From positions 1 to 56,579 of the forward strand of contig CANFLV010000023.1 in assembly GCA_947448025.1 (NCBI GenBank): a DNA stretch of 56,579 nucleotides, given 5' to 3'. This stretch comes from Oxalobacteraceae bacterium. Its GTDB lineage: Bacteria; Pseudomonadota; Gammaproteobacteria; Burkholderiales; Burkholderiaceae_D. Of this stretch, positions 41,368-48,519 are shown piece after piece; within the stretch, counting starts at the first letter, position 1, and every line of letters begins with the position of its first letter. The notes beneath the pieces were generated by a model, which worked only from the letters and a program-made list of their open reading frames with translations, did no database searches and was not told where the DNA came from. The translations under genes were made by a program, and so were the position numbers.

Positions 41368-42585
41368 ATGTCTCACTCCTATTTTTGCCCCTGCCCGCGC
41401 GGCCTCGAAGCGGCGCTCGCCGAAGAACTCGGCGAAATCGCGCTCGATACCAAGACCCTGAAAGTCCATAACCAGGTGCCGGGCGGCGTGCATTGCTCCG
41501 GTTCGCTCACCGACGCCTATCGCATCAACCTGCATTCGCGCATCGCTTCGCGCGTCTTGCTGCGCATCGCGCATGCCGGCTACAGCAATGAAAATGATAT
41601 CTACGATTTGACACTGGCGCAGACCTGGGAAGACTGGTTCAGCGTACATAACACGATCCGCATCGACGTCACCGCCATCAAGTCGCCGGTACGCAGCCTG
41701 GAATTCATCACGCTGAAAATCAAGGATGCAATCTGTGACCGTTTCCGCGAACAGTTTTCCGAGCGCCCGTCAGTGGACACGAAATTGCCCGACATGCGCA
41801 TCGTCGGCTTTCTGGATGCGCGCAATTTCACGCTGTATCTCGACACTTCAGGTGAAGCCTTGTTCAAGCGCGGCTGGCGCCTTGACACGGGTGATGCGCC
41901 GCTGCGCGAAAACCTCGCAGCCGGCCTCTTGCGCAGCACTGGCTGGAAGCCGGGCATGGTCTTGATGGACCCAATGTGCGGCTCCGGCACCATCCTCGCT
42001 GAAGCGGCGCAAATGGTGGCCGGCATTCCGCCGGGCTTGCGGCGCGCCTTTGCGTTTGAAAAATTCCATGACTTCGATGCCGCTGCATGGCAGGCGATCA
42101 AGGACAGCGTCAAGCCAAATCCTGTGCCGACGACGCCGACGATTTTTGGCAGCGACATTTCCGGCGACATGATCGTCATGACGCGCCACAATCTGAACAA
42201 GGCCGGCATCACGTTTGAGGTGCCTTTGAAGCAGATAGAAGCCCAGGAAGTCAAACCACCGAGCGACGAGCCAGGCATCCTGCTGACCAACCCGCCCTAT
42301 GGCGAGCGTATCGGCGTGCGCGGTGACAGCACGATCGAACCGGATGACATGGCCAAGGCCTTCTTCAGCGCTTTCAGCACCACGCTCAAACAGCGCTTCG
42401 CCGGCTGGAAAGTCTTCCTGTTCACGGCGGATCTGGGCGTGCCGAAACTGCTGCGCCTGAAAGAATCGCGCAAGACGCCGTTTTTCAATGGCGCGCTGGA
42501 ATGCCGGCTGTTCCGCTTTGACATGGTGGCAGGCTTTAATCGGCGTGAGGAAGCGAAACCTAAAGTGGACGCTCCGGACGCATAA
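41368..42585 (+). CDS. THUMP-domain class I RNA methyltransferase (RlmL N-terminal type)
   Basis: A 405-residue SAM-dependent RNA methyltransferase. An N-terminal ferredoxin-like and THUMP region opens with SYFCPCPRGLEAALAEEL. A Rossmann methyltransferase domain has the SAM motif LMDPMCGSGTILAEAA, FGSDISGDMI, and the catalytic NPPYGERIG. It corresponds to the RlmL half (23S rRNA m2G2445) of the E. coli RlmKL fusion; the RlmK half is absent. The start ATG 41368 fits the family; the longer frame upstream runs into the preceding gene. The exact rRNA site is inferred from the family only. Confidence 0.88.
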   Translation: MSHSYFCPCPRGLEAALAEELGEIALDTKTLKVHNQVPGGVHCSGSLTDAYRINLHSRIASRVLLRIAHAGYSNENDIYDLTLAQTWEDWFSVHNTIRIDVTAIKSPVRSLEFITLKIKDAICDRFREQFSERPSVDTKLPDMRIVGFLDARNFTLYLDTSGEALFKRGWRLDTGDAPLRENLAAGLLRSTGWKPGMVLMDPMCGSGTILAEAAQMVAGIPPGLRRAFAFEKFHDFDAAAWQAIKDSVKPNPVPTTPTIFGSDISGDMIVMTRHNLNKAGITFEVPLKQIEAQEVKPPSDEPGILLTNPPYGERIGVRGDSTIEPDDMAKAFFSAFSTTLKQRFAGWKVFLFTADLGVPKLLRLKESRKTPFFNGALECRLFRFDMVAGFNRREEAKPKVDAPDA

Positions 42586-42661
42586 TTTGCCGGGTTTGCG
42601 GAGAATAGGCTGCTTATTCTCTGCAAAATCTGCGGTGAATAGCGTACGTGGGATGCGTTTT

Positions 42662-42725
42662 GCTGGTTTGCTGGTTTGCTGGTTTGCTGGTTTGCTGGTT
42701 TGCTGTTTTGCTGTTTTGCTGTTTT
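42662..42725 (+). repeat. Tandem array of an 8-bp unit
   Basis: Five perfect units of GCTGGTTT (42662-42701) are followed by three of GCTGTTTT (42702-42725). The next bases, GCTGTTC, begin the larger inverted repeat. The array lies 77 bp after the methyltransferase stop. Unit number is likely to vary by slippage; a length that is not a multiple of three argues against coding. Confidence 0.9.
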
Positions 42726-42843
42726 GCTGTTCGTTTTCACGACCTGCTCTCTTGTTAATCCGCATCATCGCTGGCCGGGCATCGCCTCCAGTCGGGGTGT
42801 TCACTCCTTCCGACGATGCCCGGCCATCAATGACGCTTTTTTT
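42725..42843 (+). repeat. Inverted structured element, left copy (conserved-loop hairpin)
   Basis: Homologous, in inverse orientation, to 43271-43387. Both share the TGCTGTTC edge, CCGCATCA.CGC before the stem, and TCA.TGACGC then seven T after it. The hairpin arms are 42772-42784 (TGGCCGGGCATCG) and 42814-42826, perfectly paired over 13 bp. The 29-nt loop 42785-42813 is identical, base for base, to that of the other copy, although the stem sequence is not. Confidence 0.85.
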
Positions 42844-42931
42844 CTTGGCTCGCTGATCGTATCGGAATCTGGCCGACTGTTCAGTGCAACGGGGAGCCCC
42901 GGCGCGACTTCTTGATGTTTCAATCCGCATA

Positions 42932-42987
42932 ATTTCTGAAAAAAAATTACTGGCAAACATGCGAGCCAGAAATTTTTTTCCAGAAAT
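42932..42987. repeat. Long hairpin with CATGCGA loop, left copy
   Basis: Arms 42932-42954 and 42965-42987 pair over 23 positions with two mismatches; the loop is AAACATGCGA. The stem is AT-rich (runs of A and T), unlike the surrounding DNA. A related hairpin with a similar loop but a GC-rich stem lies at 43122-43187 in inverse orientation. Confidence 0.8.
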
Positions 42988-43121
42988 CATGCTCTCGTTG
43001 ATAGCGCGCGACCTGCCTAACACCCCGAATAACACCCTGGATGGTAGTGGCAGGGAACTTGGATAGGGATTGACGCAGTCAAACCAAAGAGGCTGTCGGC
43101 GCCAGCGATCCGCAGTCGGTA

Positions 43122-43187
43122 GCGCGCGACGCGAGAAATTCGTCGGAGTTCGCATGCTTACGGGGGCGAATTTCTCGCGTCGTGTGC
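43122..43187. repeat. Long hairpin with CATGCGA loop, right copy
   Basis: CGACGCGAGAAATTCG (43127-43142) pairs perfectly with 43167-43182, and the stem extends to 43122/43187 with two wobble pairs. On the minus strand the loop contains AAGCATGCGAAC, close to the loop of the left copy (AAACATGCGAGC), and the flank CGCGC is shared. The stem sequence itself is quite different from the left copy. Confidence 0.75.
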
Positions 43188-43270
43188 GGGTTCAATGAAA
43201 GCCGATCGTGCCTATCGCGCAGGTGGATGCTGAAGCGCGGATTAGGCACCCCGTCCTTTTGCAAATAGTG

Positions 43271-43387
43271 AAAAAAAGCGTCAGTGATGGGGGGCGTCGT
43301 CGGAAGGAGTGAACACCCCGACTGGAGGCGACGCCCCCCAGCGCTGATGCGGGTTAGCCTACGAGCAGATCGCAAAAAAGAACAGCA
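43271..43387 (-). repeat. Inverted structured element, right copy (conserved-loop hairpin)
   Basis: Reverse-orientation partner of 42725-42843. Arms 43288-43299 (TGGGGGGCGTCG) and 43329-43340 are perfectly paired over 12 bp. The 29-nt loop 43300-43328 is the exact reverse complement of the left loop. Relative to the left copy an A-T pair has become G-C and a CC/GG step has become a single G-C pair, with both arms changed in step. Seven A at 43271-43277 are the T-run of the minus strand. Confidence 0.85.
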
Positions 43388-43444
43388 TACCAAGCAGCGC
43401 TGATGCCGGATAGCGCAAGATCGGATCGCAAAAATGTACAGCAT
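43341..43444. repeat. Two 48-bp direct repeats
   Basis: Segments 43341-43388 and 43397-43444 both begin GCGCTGATGC and end ACAGCAT, with GATCGCAAAAA in between, and are 8 bp apart. The first overlaps the end of the right structured element, so part of that element has been duplicated in tandem. Confidence 0.75.
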
Positions 43445-43548
43445 GTAAAAAAGCGACCGAGCTGCATGCAATTGCCCTCCCCCGCCAGACAAACTCCGCC
43501 CGATTGCGTTATTCTCAAGTTTTATCGCACATAAGCCGGAGACACCGC

Positions 43549-45009
43549 ATGACCTTCCAATTAAAAGACCCAACGCTGCTACGTGAGCACGCCTACATCA
43601 ACGGCACATGGGTCAACAGTATAGAAACCTTTACCGTCACCAATCCCGCCAATGGTGACATCATCGCCAGCGTACCGAACCTGACGACTGACGACGCCAG
43701 CAATGCGATCAAAGCCGCCGCCACCGCCTTCCCGCTCTGGGCCGCCAAAACCGGCAAGGAACGCGCCGCCGTCATGCGCAAATGGTTCGACCTGATGATG
43801 GCGAACGCCGACGACCTGGCCGCGCTGATGACGGCCGAACAAGGCAAGCCGCTGGCAGAAGCAAAAGGCGAAGTTGCCTATGGCGCGAGCTTCGTGGAAT
43901 GGTTTGCCGAAGAAGCCAAACGCGTCAGCGGCGATGTCCCCAGCTCGACCTGGAGCGACAAACGCATGGTCGTCTTGCGCCAGCCTATCGGTGTGTGCGC
44001 AGCAATCACGCCATGGAATTTCCCGATCGCGATGATCACCCGTAAAGTCGCCCCAGCCATTGCCGCTGGCTGTGCCATCGTCATCAAGCCCGCTGAGCAA
44101 ACGCCGTTGTCGGCGCTGGCCATGGCCGAACTCGCGCACCGTGCCGGCATGCCGGCTGGCGTGATCAATATTCTGACAGCCGATGCCGACCGCTCGATCG
44201 CGCTGGGCAAAGTTTTGTGCGACAGTCCGGTGGTGCGTCATCTGTCGTTCACCGGCTCAACGCCAGTGGGTCGTATCCTCATGCAGCAAAGCGCTGCGAC
44301 CATCAAGAAACTGGCGCTCGAACTCGGCGGCCACGCGCCCTTCATTGTGTTTGACGATGCCGACATCGATGCCGCCGTCGAAGGCGCACTGGTGTCGAAA
44401 TACCGCAATGCCGGCCAGACCTGTGTCTGCACGAACCGCTTCTATGCGCATGAATCCATTTACGACAGCTTCGTCGCCAAGCTCGCCGCCGGTGCGGCCA
44501 AAATCAAGGTCGGCGATGGCTTCGAGGCCGGCGTCGCGCAAGGTCCATTGATTGATACGCAGGCCATGGAAAAAGTCGCCGACCACGTTGCTGATGCGAT
44601 CGCCAAGGGCGCCACCGTCGTCACCGGCGGCAAGGCGCATGCCCTGGGCGGGCATTTTTATGAACCGACGGTGCTGTCCAATATCACCGCCGACATGAAA
44701 ATCATGCACGAAGAAACCTTCGGCCCGGTCGCCGCTGTGATCAAGTTCAGCACCGAAGCCGAGGTCATTGCGGCTGCCAATGCGACGGACTTCGGACTTG
44801 CCAGTTACTTCTACGCGCGCGACATCGGCCGCGTCTGGCGCGTGGCAGAACAGCTGGAATACGGCATGGTGGGCATCAATACCGGCCTGATCTCGAATGA
44901 AGTTGCGCCCTTTGGCGGCGTCAAGCAGTCGGGCCTGGGGCGCGAAGGCTCAAAATACGGGATTGATGAATACCTTGAAATGAAATATTTGTGTATTGGC
45001 GGGATGTAA
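43549..45009 (+). CDS. gabD: NAD(P)-dependent succinate-semialdehyde-type dehydrogenase
   Basis: Aldehyde dehydrogenase of the GabD group, oxidising succinate (or glutarate) semialdehyde to the acid. The 486-residue protein contains ITPWNFPIAMITRKVAPAIA, the cofactor-binding FTGSTPVGRILM, the general-base Glu in LALELGGHAPF, the catalytic Cys in NAGQTCVC, and the terminal GGVKQSGLGREGSKYG. ATG 43549 gives MTFQLKDPTLLREHAYINGTW. No GABA transaminase gene is adjacent, so the physiological substrate is inferred. It stands alone between the repeat block and the GGDEF genes. Confidence 0.9.
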   Translation: MTFQLKDPTLLREHAYINGTWVNSIETFTVTNPANGDIIASVPNLTTDDASNAIKAAATAFPLWAAKTGKERAAVMRKWFDLMMANADDLAALMTAEQGKPLAEAKGEVAYGASFVEWFAEEAKRVSGDVPSSTWSDKRMVVLRQPIGVCAAITPWNFPIAMITRKVAPAIAAGCAIVIKPAEQTPLSALAMAELAHRAGMPAGVINILTADADRSIALGKVLCDSPVVRHLSFTGSTPVGRILMQQSAATIKKLALELGGHAPFIVFDDADIDAAVEGALVSKYRNAGQTCVCTNRFYAHESIYDSFVAKLAAGAAKIKVGDGFEAGVAQGPLIDTQAMEKVADHVADAIAKGATVVTGGKAHALGGHFYEPTVLSNITADMKIMHEETFGPVAAVIKFSTEAEVIAAANATDFGLASYFYARDIGRVWRVAEQLEYGMVGINTGLISNEVAPFGGVKQSGLGREGSKYGIDEYLEMKYLCIGGM

Positions 45010-45193
45010 ATCGAGCGCATTTCCAAGGGCGGCGATGATGGCGAGCATGGCGTCGTTGGCAGTAAGGCGACAATTGCCTCATAGAATACTTTTCAAAATA
45101 CAACAAACTTACTGAAAGTAGCTTACCATTACGGCATGGATTTTGTCTCCACAGCGCCTGCAGATTTTGCAGGCTTTATGGAATTGAACGCCG

Positions 45194-46423
45194 ATGATTC
45201 AATTTTATCCCAATGACTTTGCCTTAAGATCGCTCATGCTGATTTTCAGTGTGGGTCTGTTTTTTCTGGAAATCACGCGCCGGCGCGCAGCGGCTGCGGT
45301 CGGGGGCATTCAATTATTGACCAGCGCAAATGCGCTTATCGTCGTCAACGTCGCCTTGTTCGCTTTTCACGCCAAAGTCCCAGCGTCATTGCTGATTTTC
45401 ACCAGCACGCTGTCCATGATCACGGTAGCACTGATGACGCTTGCGGCCCTGCGAAGATTCGCTGCAAAACATGTGTCACTTTGGAAGTACCTGTGCAATT
45501 TTCTCCTTAGCGCACTCGCCTTGGCCTGGCTCGCTTCCATGGGGCCGAACCTGCCCCTCAGCATCGCGCTGCTAGCGGCCGCTAGTACGCTGCTATTTGC
45601 CCTCGGCTTCATTGAGGTTAACAGACTTGACGCCAATGGCACGGCAGAACAGCTTTGCGCCGGCGTATTACTTTGCCTATGCCTGACTAACCTGGTCCGT
45701 GCATTGACGATACTTGCAGGCCTGGTGTTCGAACTAGATTTCATCTTTGAATTGTTGCCCCAGGATATCTACGTATCGCTCTATTCAACCTTTATGCTTA
45801 CCATGATCGTGACCTTCATCGTCATGGTCGACGGCAAACTGCAAGCGCAACTCACGATTCTTGCCACGCGCGACCGGCAGACTGGCGCTTATACCCGCAC
45901 CGTGTTTTTCGAACTGATGACCACTGAATTGATGCGTGTCCAGCGCACTAATGCGCCGCTGTCGTTCGTGATGGTCGATCTCGACAAATTCAAGACCATC
46001 AACGATACCTGGGGCCATCGCGTCGGTGACAAAGTCATCGCGGATTTCGTCGCCAACACCACCTCTACGCTGCGCAGCTATGATTTGCTGGGACGCTATG
46101 GCGGCGATGAATTCGTGATTCTTTTACCCAATACGACCAGGGACGAAGCAAAGGCTGTGGCGGAACGCATACGCCAGCGCTGCACCAGCTCGACCACGGC
46201 AGGTATCCCGCCTTACACCATCAGCATGGGACTCTGCTGCACCATCAATGGCCATATCAAACTTGACGATTTCATCGGCGCGGCTGACCAGGCGCTTTAC
46301 CGGGCCAAAGAAGCCGGCAGAAATCAGGTTGAGGCCTGCGATTATGGCGTCGCAATTGAAGACAGCATTGCACACGTCACGCCGCCTCACGCAATCAGTA
46401 TGCCGCAGGCAGTCTTACCATGA
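45194..46423 (+). CDS. Membrane-anchored diguanylate cyclase 1 (GGDEF)
   Basis: A 409-residue protein with about six transmembrane helices (residues 10 to about 215), forming an unassigned membrane sensor, and a C-terminal GGDEF domain. The active-site motif is [12 protein letters not shown]. An RxxD inhibitory site (RSYD) lies five residues before GGDEF, so product feedback by c-di-GMP is expected. No EAL domain. The metal-binding [13 protein letters not shown] stretch is intact. It overlaps the next, paralogous gene by four bases (ATGA). A small CCTGCA/TGCAGG stem lies just upstream of the start. Confidence 0.9.
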   Translation: MIQFYPNDFALRSLMLIFSVGLFFLEITRRRAAAAVGGIQLLTSANALIVVNVALFAFHAKVPASLLIFTSTLSMITVALMTLAALRRFAAKHVSLWKYLCNFLLSALALAWLASMGPNLPLSIALLAAASTLLFALGFIEVNRLDANGTAEQLCAGVLLCLCLTNLVRALTILAGLVFELDFIFELLPQDIYVSLYSTFMLTMIVTFIVMVDGKLQAQLTILATRDRQTGAYTRTVFFELMTTELMRVQRTNAPLSFVMVDLDKFKTINDTWGHRVGDKVIADFVANTTSTLRSYDLLGRYGGDEFVILLPNTTRDEAKAVAERIRQRCTSSTTAGIPPYTISMGLCCTINGHIKLDDFIGAADQALYRAKEAGRNQVEACDYGVAIEDSIAHVTPPHAISMPQAVLP

Positions 46424-47646
46424 CACTGTTCACCCCTAGCCCGGTCGTACTGACGCCCATCGCCGCCTGGTACGGATTGATGTTGATCGTTCTTAGACTC
46501 ACGCAGCGCCGCGTGGCAGGTACCGTGCAGGGTATTAATTATTTCATGGCGGCAGAATTTTTCCTTGTTGCTGTAGTTTTGACAGTTGGGCTGCGTCGCC
46601 ATCTACCCGATTATTATTCTATTATTTCAACCAATATCTGTTGGCTTTTACCGCAGGCTTTTATTCATAACGGCATGCGGGCATTTGCCCAGCGACCCGG
46701 AAATTATTGGCTGACTATCGGCGTGCTCTTGCTGGCGACCATCGGCTATTCCTGGTTCACATTCATCGATCAGAATTACGTCATCTGCGTATTTACAACT
46801 GCAATTTGTAACACGATATTTTTTGTGGCGACGATTGCCGATATGCGAAAACTACCGACGAACGGGCAGGCAGAAAAGTTAATGCGCTTGGCTCTGATTT
46901 TTTTAATCATTTTCAACACCATTCGCGTATCAACGATCATTATTGGTTTTGTGTATACAAACACTGAAATCATCGATCAAATGTCACAGCGCGCATACAT
47001 GGGTACGAATGCGATCCTGAATTTTTCGGTGAGCATCGCCTTCACCATGATGGTCAATAGTAAGCTGGAGGCCCGGTTGGCATACCTGGGCACGCGCGAT
47101 CGGCAGACAGGCGCATATGGCCGCGTCGCTTTCTTCGAATTGATGGCCACGGAGTTGAAGCGTGTTCAACGCAAAGCCGCGCCACTGACTTTCGTGATGG
47201 TCGATCTGGATAAATTCAAGACCATTAACGATACCTGGGGTCATCCTGTGGGCGACAAGGTGATCGCCGATTTTGTGGCGAATGCCATGTCGACACTGCG
47301 CAGTTATGATTTGCTGGGTCGCTATGGCGGGGATGAGTTCGTCATTCTCTTACCCAATACGACCAAGGACGATGCGATGGTCGTCGCCGAGCGCATACGC
47401 GTGCGCTGCGCCAGCTCGACCACCGAAGGCATCCCGCCCTACTCCATCAGCGTCGGCCTGTGCTGCACGAGCGATGGCAATGTCAGTATGGAAGACTTCA
47501 TTAACGCCGCTGACGCATCGCTATACCGCGCCAAGGAAGCTGGCAGAAATCACGTCGACGGCTGCGATTATGGCAAGGATCACCGTAACGATGACGGCAA
47601 AGCGGCGGCCAATGTCATGAAGGAAGATCTCGCGATTGCGCATTAA
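46420..47646 (+). CDS. Membrane-anchored diguanylate cyclase 2 (GGDEF), tandem paralogue
   Basis: A 408-residue paralogue of the preceding protein: membrane N-terminus (about seven hydrophobic helices, to residue ~215) and GGDEF domain with [12 protein letters not shown] and an intact RSYD I-site. The catalytic halves are strikingly alike, with long identical blocks (for example [17 protein letters not shown], and from STLRSYD to LLPNTT). The membrane halves are only weakly similar. Both should therefore synthesise c-di-GMP but respond to different signals. Translation is coupled through the 4-bp ATGA overlap. Confidence 0.9.
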   Translation: MTLFTPSPVVLTPIAAWYGLMLIVLRLTQRRVAGTVQGINYFMAAEFFLVAVVLTVGLRRHLPDYYSIISTNICWLLPQAFIHNGMRAFAQRPGNYWLTIGVLLLATIGYSWFTFIDQNYVICVFTTAICNTIFFVATIADMRKLPTNGQAEKLMRLALIFLIIFNTIRVSTIIIGFVYTNTEIIDQMSQRAYMGTNAILNFSVSIAFTMMVNSKLEARLAYLGTRDRQTGAYGRVAFFELMATELKRVQRKAAPLTFVMVDLDKFKTINDTWGHPVGDKVIADFVANAMSTLRSYDLLGRYGGDEFVILLPNTTKDDAMVVAERIRVRCASSTTEGIPPYSISVGLCCTSDGNVSMEDFINAADASLYRAKEAGRNHVDGCDYGKDHRNDDGKAAANVMKEDLAIAH

Positions 47647-47720
47647 GCAAAGGTCGATCCTGCTTTTCTGCCCCGCCAGATGGCTATAATCGTCATGTCA
47701 TCATTCACCCACGAGAAACC

Positions 47721-48206
47721 ATGCACGCAATCCAACGCCCATTCAAAATTTTAGGCCTGCAGCAGATCGCCATCGGTGGCCCGTCCAAGGCGCGTCTGAA
47801 AACCCTGTGGATCGACATGTTCGGCCTGAAGCTGACCGGCAACTTCGTCAGTGAAAAAGAAAATGTCGATGAAGATATCGCCGTACTCGGCAGCGGCCCG
47901 TTCAAGGTCGAAGTCGACCTGATGCAGCCGCTCGATGTCGAGAAAAAACCGCGCGTCGATGAACCGGCTCTCAATCACGTCGGCCTGTGGGTCGATGATT
48001 TGCCTCTCGCGGTCGAATGGCTCACGCAGCAAGGCGTGCGCTTCGCGCCGGGCGGCATCCGCAAGGGTGCGGCCGGCTATGACATCACCTTTCTACATCC
48101 GAAAGCGAATGAACAGTTTCAGATCAGCGGCGAAGGCGTGTTGATTGAACTGGTGCAGGCGCCGGCCGAAGTGATCGCTGCGTTTGCGACGATCGCAGCC
48201 GCGTAA
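47721..48206 (+). CDS. VOC-family protein, possible methylmalonyl-CoA epimerase
   Basis: A 161-residue glyoxalase/VOC-fold protein with two beta-alpha-beta-beta-beta modules. The second half resembles methylmalonyl-CoA epimerase ([22 protein letters not shown], then FLHPK and [10 protein letters not shown] with the metal-binding His and Glu). The first metal His of epimerases (in DHIGIA) is replaced here: the segment reads LQQIAIGG. The gene faces the propionyl-CoA / methylmalonyl-CoA genes, which fits an epimerase role, but the missing ligand leaves other VOC activities possible. Confidence 0.75.
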   Translation: MHAIQRPFKILGLQQIAIGGPSKARLKTLWIDMFGLKLTGNFVSEKENVDEDIAVLGSGPFKVEVDLMQPLDVEKKPRVDEPALNHVGLWVDDLPLAVEWLTQQGVRFAPGGIRKGAAGYDITFLHPKANEQFQISGEGVLIELVQAPAEVIAAFATIAAA

Positions 48207-48237
48207 GCAGCATTGAATTCATCGAACTCTGTGCCCA

Positions 48238-48450
48238 GCATCCGCCCTGCGCGCCCCATCCCTGCTGACTTTTTAAGGGATGGGGCGCGCAGGGCGGATG
48301 CCTCTGACAGTCTAGCGTGGCACTGCCCGCGACCCAGCCGGATGGGATTTTGAATTAGTCGCGCTTCAACGCATGCCCCAGAGTCAGGGCTATCGGGCGC
48401 CGCCAGGCTTAAAAAGGCCCCAGTCTGGCGGCGCCCGATAGCCCTGGCTC
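48238..48450 (+). repeat. Double-hairpin intergenic element, copy 2
   Basis: Inverse-orientation copy of 25810-26023. Hairpin B: 48238-48262 pairs perfectly (25 bp) with 48277-48301, loop TGCTGACTTTTTAA. Hairpin A: 48381-48406 pairs with 48425-48450 (26 bp, one wobble). The ~79-bp spacer is about 85% identical to copy 1 by eye. In stem B an A-T pair of copy 1 is a C-G pair here, changed in both arms. It starts 31 bp after the VOC stop and lies between convergent genes. Confidence 0.85.
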
Positions 48451-48519
48451 AATCTGATGCGCTAGCAATCGACGGCCCCTTCGCGGCAAAACAGCATTAC
48501 CGCGAAGAGGCGCTGCTCA

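Larger units (their letters stand above)
42586..43548. other. 963-bp gene-free block of structured repeats
   Basis: No protein-coding gene is supported between the methyltransferase and the dehydrogenase genes. Instead the block holds an 8-bp tandem array (42662-42725), an inverted pair of homologous segments (42725-42843 and 43271-43387) each with a conserved-loop hairpin, a second pair of long hairpins (42932-42987 and 43122-43187), and two 48-bp direct repeats (43341-43388 and 43397-43444). Open frames through it exist on both strands but follow the repeats and lack start signals. Confidence 0.7.

Noticed and set aside
42676-42915. Plus-strand frame through the 8-bp array and left structured element
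   Set aside because: The leading part is only translated tandem repeat. Similar frames arise from the same DNA repeat in other phases, and no start signal is present.
42662-43444. Possible CRISPR array in the repeat-rich block
   Set aside because: Repeats are inverted or directly tandem without regular unique spacers, and no cas genes are present.
43079-43573. Minus-strand frame of 164 codons over the right structured element
   Set aside because: It follows the repeats, overlaps the start of the dehydrogenase gene, and has no ribosome-binding site or recognised domain.
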